DNA of 64,000 nucleotides from NCBI GenBank assembly GCA_001661245.1, contig KV454016.1, positions 1,047,186 through 1,111,185 on the forward strand, given 5' to 3'. A program made the position numbers and the translations under genes. The stretch comes from Pachysolen tannophilus NRRL Y-2460. Taxonomy: Eukaryota > Ascomycota > Pichiomycetes > Alaninales > Pachysolenaceae. Of this stretch, positions 61,221-64,000 are shown one piece after another (position 1 is the stretch's first letter; every line of letters starts with the position of its first letter). The notes beneath the pieces are model-generated. The model saw nothing but the letters and a program-made list of their open reading frames with translations. It did no database searches and had not been told where the DNA came from.

Positions 61221-62471
61221 ATAAATAAATAAAATAATATATATAAATAATAATATATAATTGCAAAGCCTTATTTTAATTTTTTATTTTCTCAAATGAA
61301 AAAAAACAAAATTTAAATCAATGTAAAAAATTTTTTATTAAAAAAATCTAAGATTTAATCAATTATCCCCAACTCGGCTAAACAACAATATTGAAATAAT
61401 ACTTTCTTTGCCCCTCCACGTTAAAGCAATTAATCAATTAATTATTATATATATAGCTATATATATATATATATATATATATAGCACGGTCGTGAGTTGG
61501 CACACAAATAGTGCCTATTCAAGCATTAATTACAATTGTTTACAATTTACCGGATTTGTGGTAACTTTTTCATATCTCACCCTTTTCGGTTGTTAGATTT
61601 GCAGTAAACTAGGGAAATTCATTGAAAATCCCCAAAAAAAAGAAATAGTTAAACTTTAATTAAATCACGAGATAAGTAATTTTTGATAAAAAACAATAAC
61701 AATTAAGCATGGTTACTAGGGTTTATATTTTTCGAAAATATGCATTTTTTTTTACTAAAAATCAATTACTTAAAATAGAAATCTACATTGAAGATCCCTT
61801 GAAAATTATATAATAATCTATGTAAATTTAAAGGCACGCCTAATAAGCCTCTACTGAATTATTAACATAATCAACATTAACTTACATGTTACTTGGGTAA
61901 TTCTGTGTCTGATTCAGTAAAATCTGCAAAAAATTCAATGTTTATGGGTACGATGAAATGGAAAAAGAAAACTAAAAAGAACCAAAAAGACGCAGGAATG
62001 ATGAACCCGTGCTTCTATTTATATATATCGATTAAAATAGTTTTTTTTTTATGCCCTTTAAGTATAACAAAATATTCATATAAATCTATATAAAGGTTTT
62101 AGTTTACTTTCTCTTTTTTTTTTTATTTTAATTTTATTCTTCTTTTTGTTAAATTATTTATTCTGAATTATATCTTAGTTTAAACATCAATATTTTAATT
62201 GATTTGACTTTGTGTATATTAATAAATTGTCAACTCGTTACTACTGTTTAGAGATCTAATCAGCGTTAAAAGAAGAAGAAGAAAAAAAAAATAATTTCAG
62301 CCGCCGTTAGAAATTAGATACATAAAAGTGGCTTAATTTTTTTTTTTTTTCCCTTGATAAAGAAAACGAAGCATTTAACTACATAATAAGCAGGTTCCTT
62401 CGCTTAATAAAAGAAAAGAAAATAAAATAAAAGAAAATTAGAAATAATATAAACATTATAGAGTTATTATT
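61221..62471. promoter_or_regulatory. Long intergenic region upstream of the exoglucanase gene
   Basis: 1,251 bases with an AT dinucleotide tract, many A/T homopolymers and T-rich tracts within 150 bases of the ATG. Short frames at 61408 and 61893 lack codon bias and similarity and were not called. No clear factor sites or RNA genes were seen. Confidence 0.45.
61446..61483. repeat. AT dinucleotide repeat interrupted by AGCT
   Basis: A 38-base TA tract is broken once by GC (TATAGCTATA). It is self-complementary and can form a cruciform. Confidence 0.8.
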
Positions 62472-63740
62472 ATGAGTATACGTTCGTTTTTAATTTTATT
62501 GGTTCTTGTGTGGACAACTTTTGCTGCTCCAACAGGTGAAAGTTTAAAGTTTGTTAAGAAAGATTTAGCATTTGATTATTCGTCTCAAAAACTTTATGGT
62601 GTTAATCTTGGAAGTTGGTTTGTATTAGAACCATATATTACACCTTCATTATTTGAAGCTTTTGGTGATGATACTCCAGTTGATGAATATCATTTTACTC
62701 AAAGATTAGGACAAACAGAAGCTCTGTCCATATTAAATGCTCATTGGAGTACTTGGTATACTGAAACAGATTTTGAAAATATTGCTTCTTATGGTTTAAA
62801 TTTTGTTCGTATTCCAATTGGTTATTGGGCATTTCAATTATTAGAAGGTGATCCTTATGTTCAAGGTCAAGAACTGTATTTAGATCAAGCATTAGAATGG
62901 ATTAGAAGTAATGGTCTTTATTGCTGGATTGACTTGCACGGTGCTCCAGGTTCTCAAAATGGATTTGATAATTCAGGATTAAGAGATACTCTTGATTGGC
63001 AACAAGGTGATAATGTTAATATTACATTATCTGTATTGGAATATATTTCAAATAAATATGGTGGTTCGAATTATTCAGATGTTGTTATTGGAATTGAACT
63101 TGTTAATGAACCTTTAGGTACTTCATTGAATATGGATGAAATAAAATCTTTTTACTACGATGGTTATTCTAAAGTTAGAAATGTTGGTGATAATGCTGTA
63201 ATTATACATGATGCATTCCAAAGTGAAGGTTATTGGAATAGTGATTTAACAACTGATCAAGGTTATTGGAATGTTGTTCTTGATCATCATCATTATCAAG
63301 TTTTTGATACAAGTGAAATATCTGAAGATATAGATACACATATTTCAGAAGCTTGTGGTTGGAATTCAGAAACAAATGATGAATATCATTGGTCTGTATG
63401 TGGTGAATTTTCTGCAGCTTTAACTGATTGTGCTAAATGGCTTAATGGTGTTGGCCGTGGTGCAAGATGGGATGGTTCTTATGAAAGTTCTACTTATTAT
63501 GGATCTTGTGAAAATAAACAAGATATATCTACATGGTCTTCTACAGATATTGCCAATTCTCGTAAATATGTTGAAGCTCAAATGGATGCATTCCTTAATG
63601 GAGATAAGAATGCCGGTTGGGTATTTTGGTGTTTTAAAACAGAAACCACTTTAGAATGGGATTTCAAAAGATTGGTAAATGCAGGAATTATTCCTCAACC
63701 ATTAAGTGATAGACAATATCCAAATCAATGTGGATTTTAA
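62472..63740 (+). CDS. XOG1: Secreted exo-1,3-beta-glucanase (GH5)
   Basis: The 422-residue protein is orthologous to Candida Xog1 and Saccharomyces Exg1, cell-wall exo-beta-1,3-glucanases that trim glucan. A signal peptide covers residues ~1-18 ([12 protein letters not shown]). A Lys-Lys pair near residues 29-30 ([10 protein letters not shown]) sits where the Kex2 processing site of the family lies. The mature enzyme shows [57 protein letters not shown], the acid/base Glu in [18 protein letters not shown] and the nucleophile Glu in [17 protein letters not shown]. It ends in [10 protein letters not shown]. The gene is intact, and a T-rich tract lies immediately downstream. Confidence 0.94.
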   Translation: MSIRSFLILLVLVWTTFAAPTGESLKFVKKDLAFDYSSQKLYGVNLGSWFVLEPYITPSLFEAFGDDTPVDEYHFTQRLGQTEALSILNAHWSTWYTETDFENIASYGLNFVRIPIGYWAFQLLEGDPYVQGQELYLDQALEWIRSNGLYCWIDLHGAPGSQNGFDNSGLRDTLDWQQGDNVNITLSVLEYISNKYGGSNYSDVVIGIELVNEPLGTSLNMDEIKSFYYDGYSKVRNVGDNAVIIHDAFQSEGYWNSDLTTDQGYWNVVLDHHHYQVFDTSEISEDIDTHISEACGWNSETNDEYHWSVCGEFSAALTDCAKWLNGVGRGARWDGSYESSTYYGSCENKQDISTWSSTDIANSRKYVEAQMDAFLNGDKNAGWVFWCFKTETTLEWDFKRLVNAGIIPQPLSDRQYPNQCGF

Positions 63741-64000
63741 AGTTTGCAATTCATTTCTGTCTCTAAACTTTATTTGTTTATAGACATGTAAGTTTATAAT
63801 TTTTTTTTTTTTATTCTTTTTATTTTTTTTTTGCAACTTTAAATTTTTTTTTTTTTTTATTTATCTTTTCTTTCCTGTTGGTCATCTTAATTTTTCAATC
63901 TTGTTTGTTTATTATGTATTGCTTTATGATTTTTGTTTTTATTTCAGTTTCAGTTTCAGTTTTTTTTTTTTNTTTTTTTATTTTTTATTTTTTTCTCAGC
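63741..64000. other. 3' flank of the exoglucanase gene, with an ambiguous base
   Basis: T-rich sequence with several poly-T runs and a TTTCAG repeat near 63945-63960. Base 63972, inside a poly-T run, is N, showing that the homopolymer length or identity was not resolved there. Confidence 0.6.

Noticed and set aside
1-64000. Mobile elements, CRISPR arrays or viral insertions
   Set aside because: No reverse transcriptase, integrase, transposase, LTR pair, direct-repeat/spacer array or capsid-like protein was seen in any frame.

Overview
The window is nuclear DNA from a budding yeast (Saccharomycotina). It is very AT-rich, with dense genes on both strands, long A/T homopolymers, few and short introns with yeast-type splice signals, and tRNA-Asp and tRNA-Ala genes almost identical to those of Saccharomyces. 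Many products are recognisable yeast orthologues: Tom40, Med9, Erg2, Pfk2, Hir3, Ppx1, a Pho87/90-type transporter, Urk1, Erv41, Itt1, a Pex28/29-type peroxin, a DYRK kinase, an amphiphysin-like BAR-SH3 protein, Prp2, gamma-glutamyltranspeptidase, Msb1, Ies4 and exo-1,3-beta-glucanase. The meaning of CTG could not be fixed: some CTG codons fall at positions I expect to be Ser and others at positions I expect to be Leu, so a CUG-Ser clade yeast is possible but unproven. There is no rRNA, CRISPR array, transposase or LTR element.

Layout. 1-9 kb: the end of an unrecognised gene, a broken TOM40, MED9, ERG2 and PFK2. 9-24 kb: a Rua1-type zinc-binding regulator, HIR3, a methionine-permease-like gene, PPX1 and a low-complexity gene. 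24-36 kb: a repeat-rich 1.5-kb promoter region, the SPX phosphate transporter, URK1, a coiled-coil gene, a broken ERV41, ITT1 and PEX28/29. 36-49 kb: a DYRK kinase with a frameshift, a small unknown gene, a 1.4-kb gene-free stretch, a BAR-SH3 gene, an LRR/Cys gene, tRNA-Asp, PRP2, tRNA-Ala and a mitochondrial-type gene. 49-64 kb: a type II membrane protein, a broken GGT, MSB1, IES4 and XOG1/EXG1.

The most striking observation is that three unrelated genes are each cut in two, with the halves on opposite strands pointing away from each other. They are TOM40 (about 1.6-2.9 kb), ERV41 (30.9-32.2 kb) and GGT (52.0-54.3 kb). In each, a block made of about 145-180 bp of upstream DNA plus the 5' coding part is inverted relative to the 3' coding part. 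Re-inverting the block on paper restores the reading frame for ERV41 and TOM40. It does so for GGT after also correcting one homopolymer frameshift. The restored proteins have family-typical lengths. The halves abut without overlap and the ERV41 5' half keeps its intron, so these are DNA-level inversions and not duplications or retrocopies. Since TOM40 is essential in S. cerevisiae, the choices are systematic misassembly, heterozygous or switching inversions, or real gene loss with copies elsewhere. Reads spanning the six junctions would decide.

The rest of the gene content is ordinary housekeeping and shows no pathway cluster. Apart from the three inversions, oddities are two homopolymer frameshifts (DYRK kinase and GGT), a cluster of four TGACGT motifs upstream of MSB1, a Pho4-type CACGTG box and short tandem repeats upstream of the phosphate transporter, and in-frame alternative splice acceptors in MED9.
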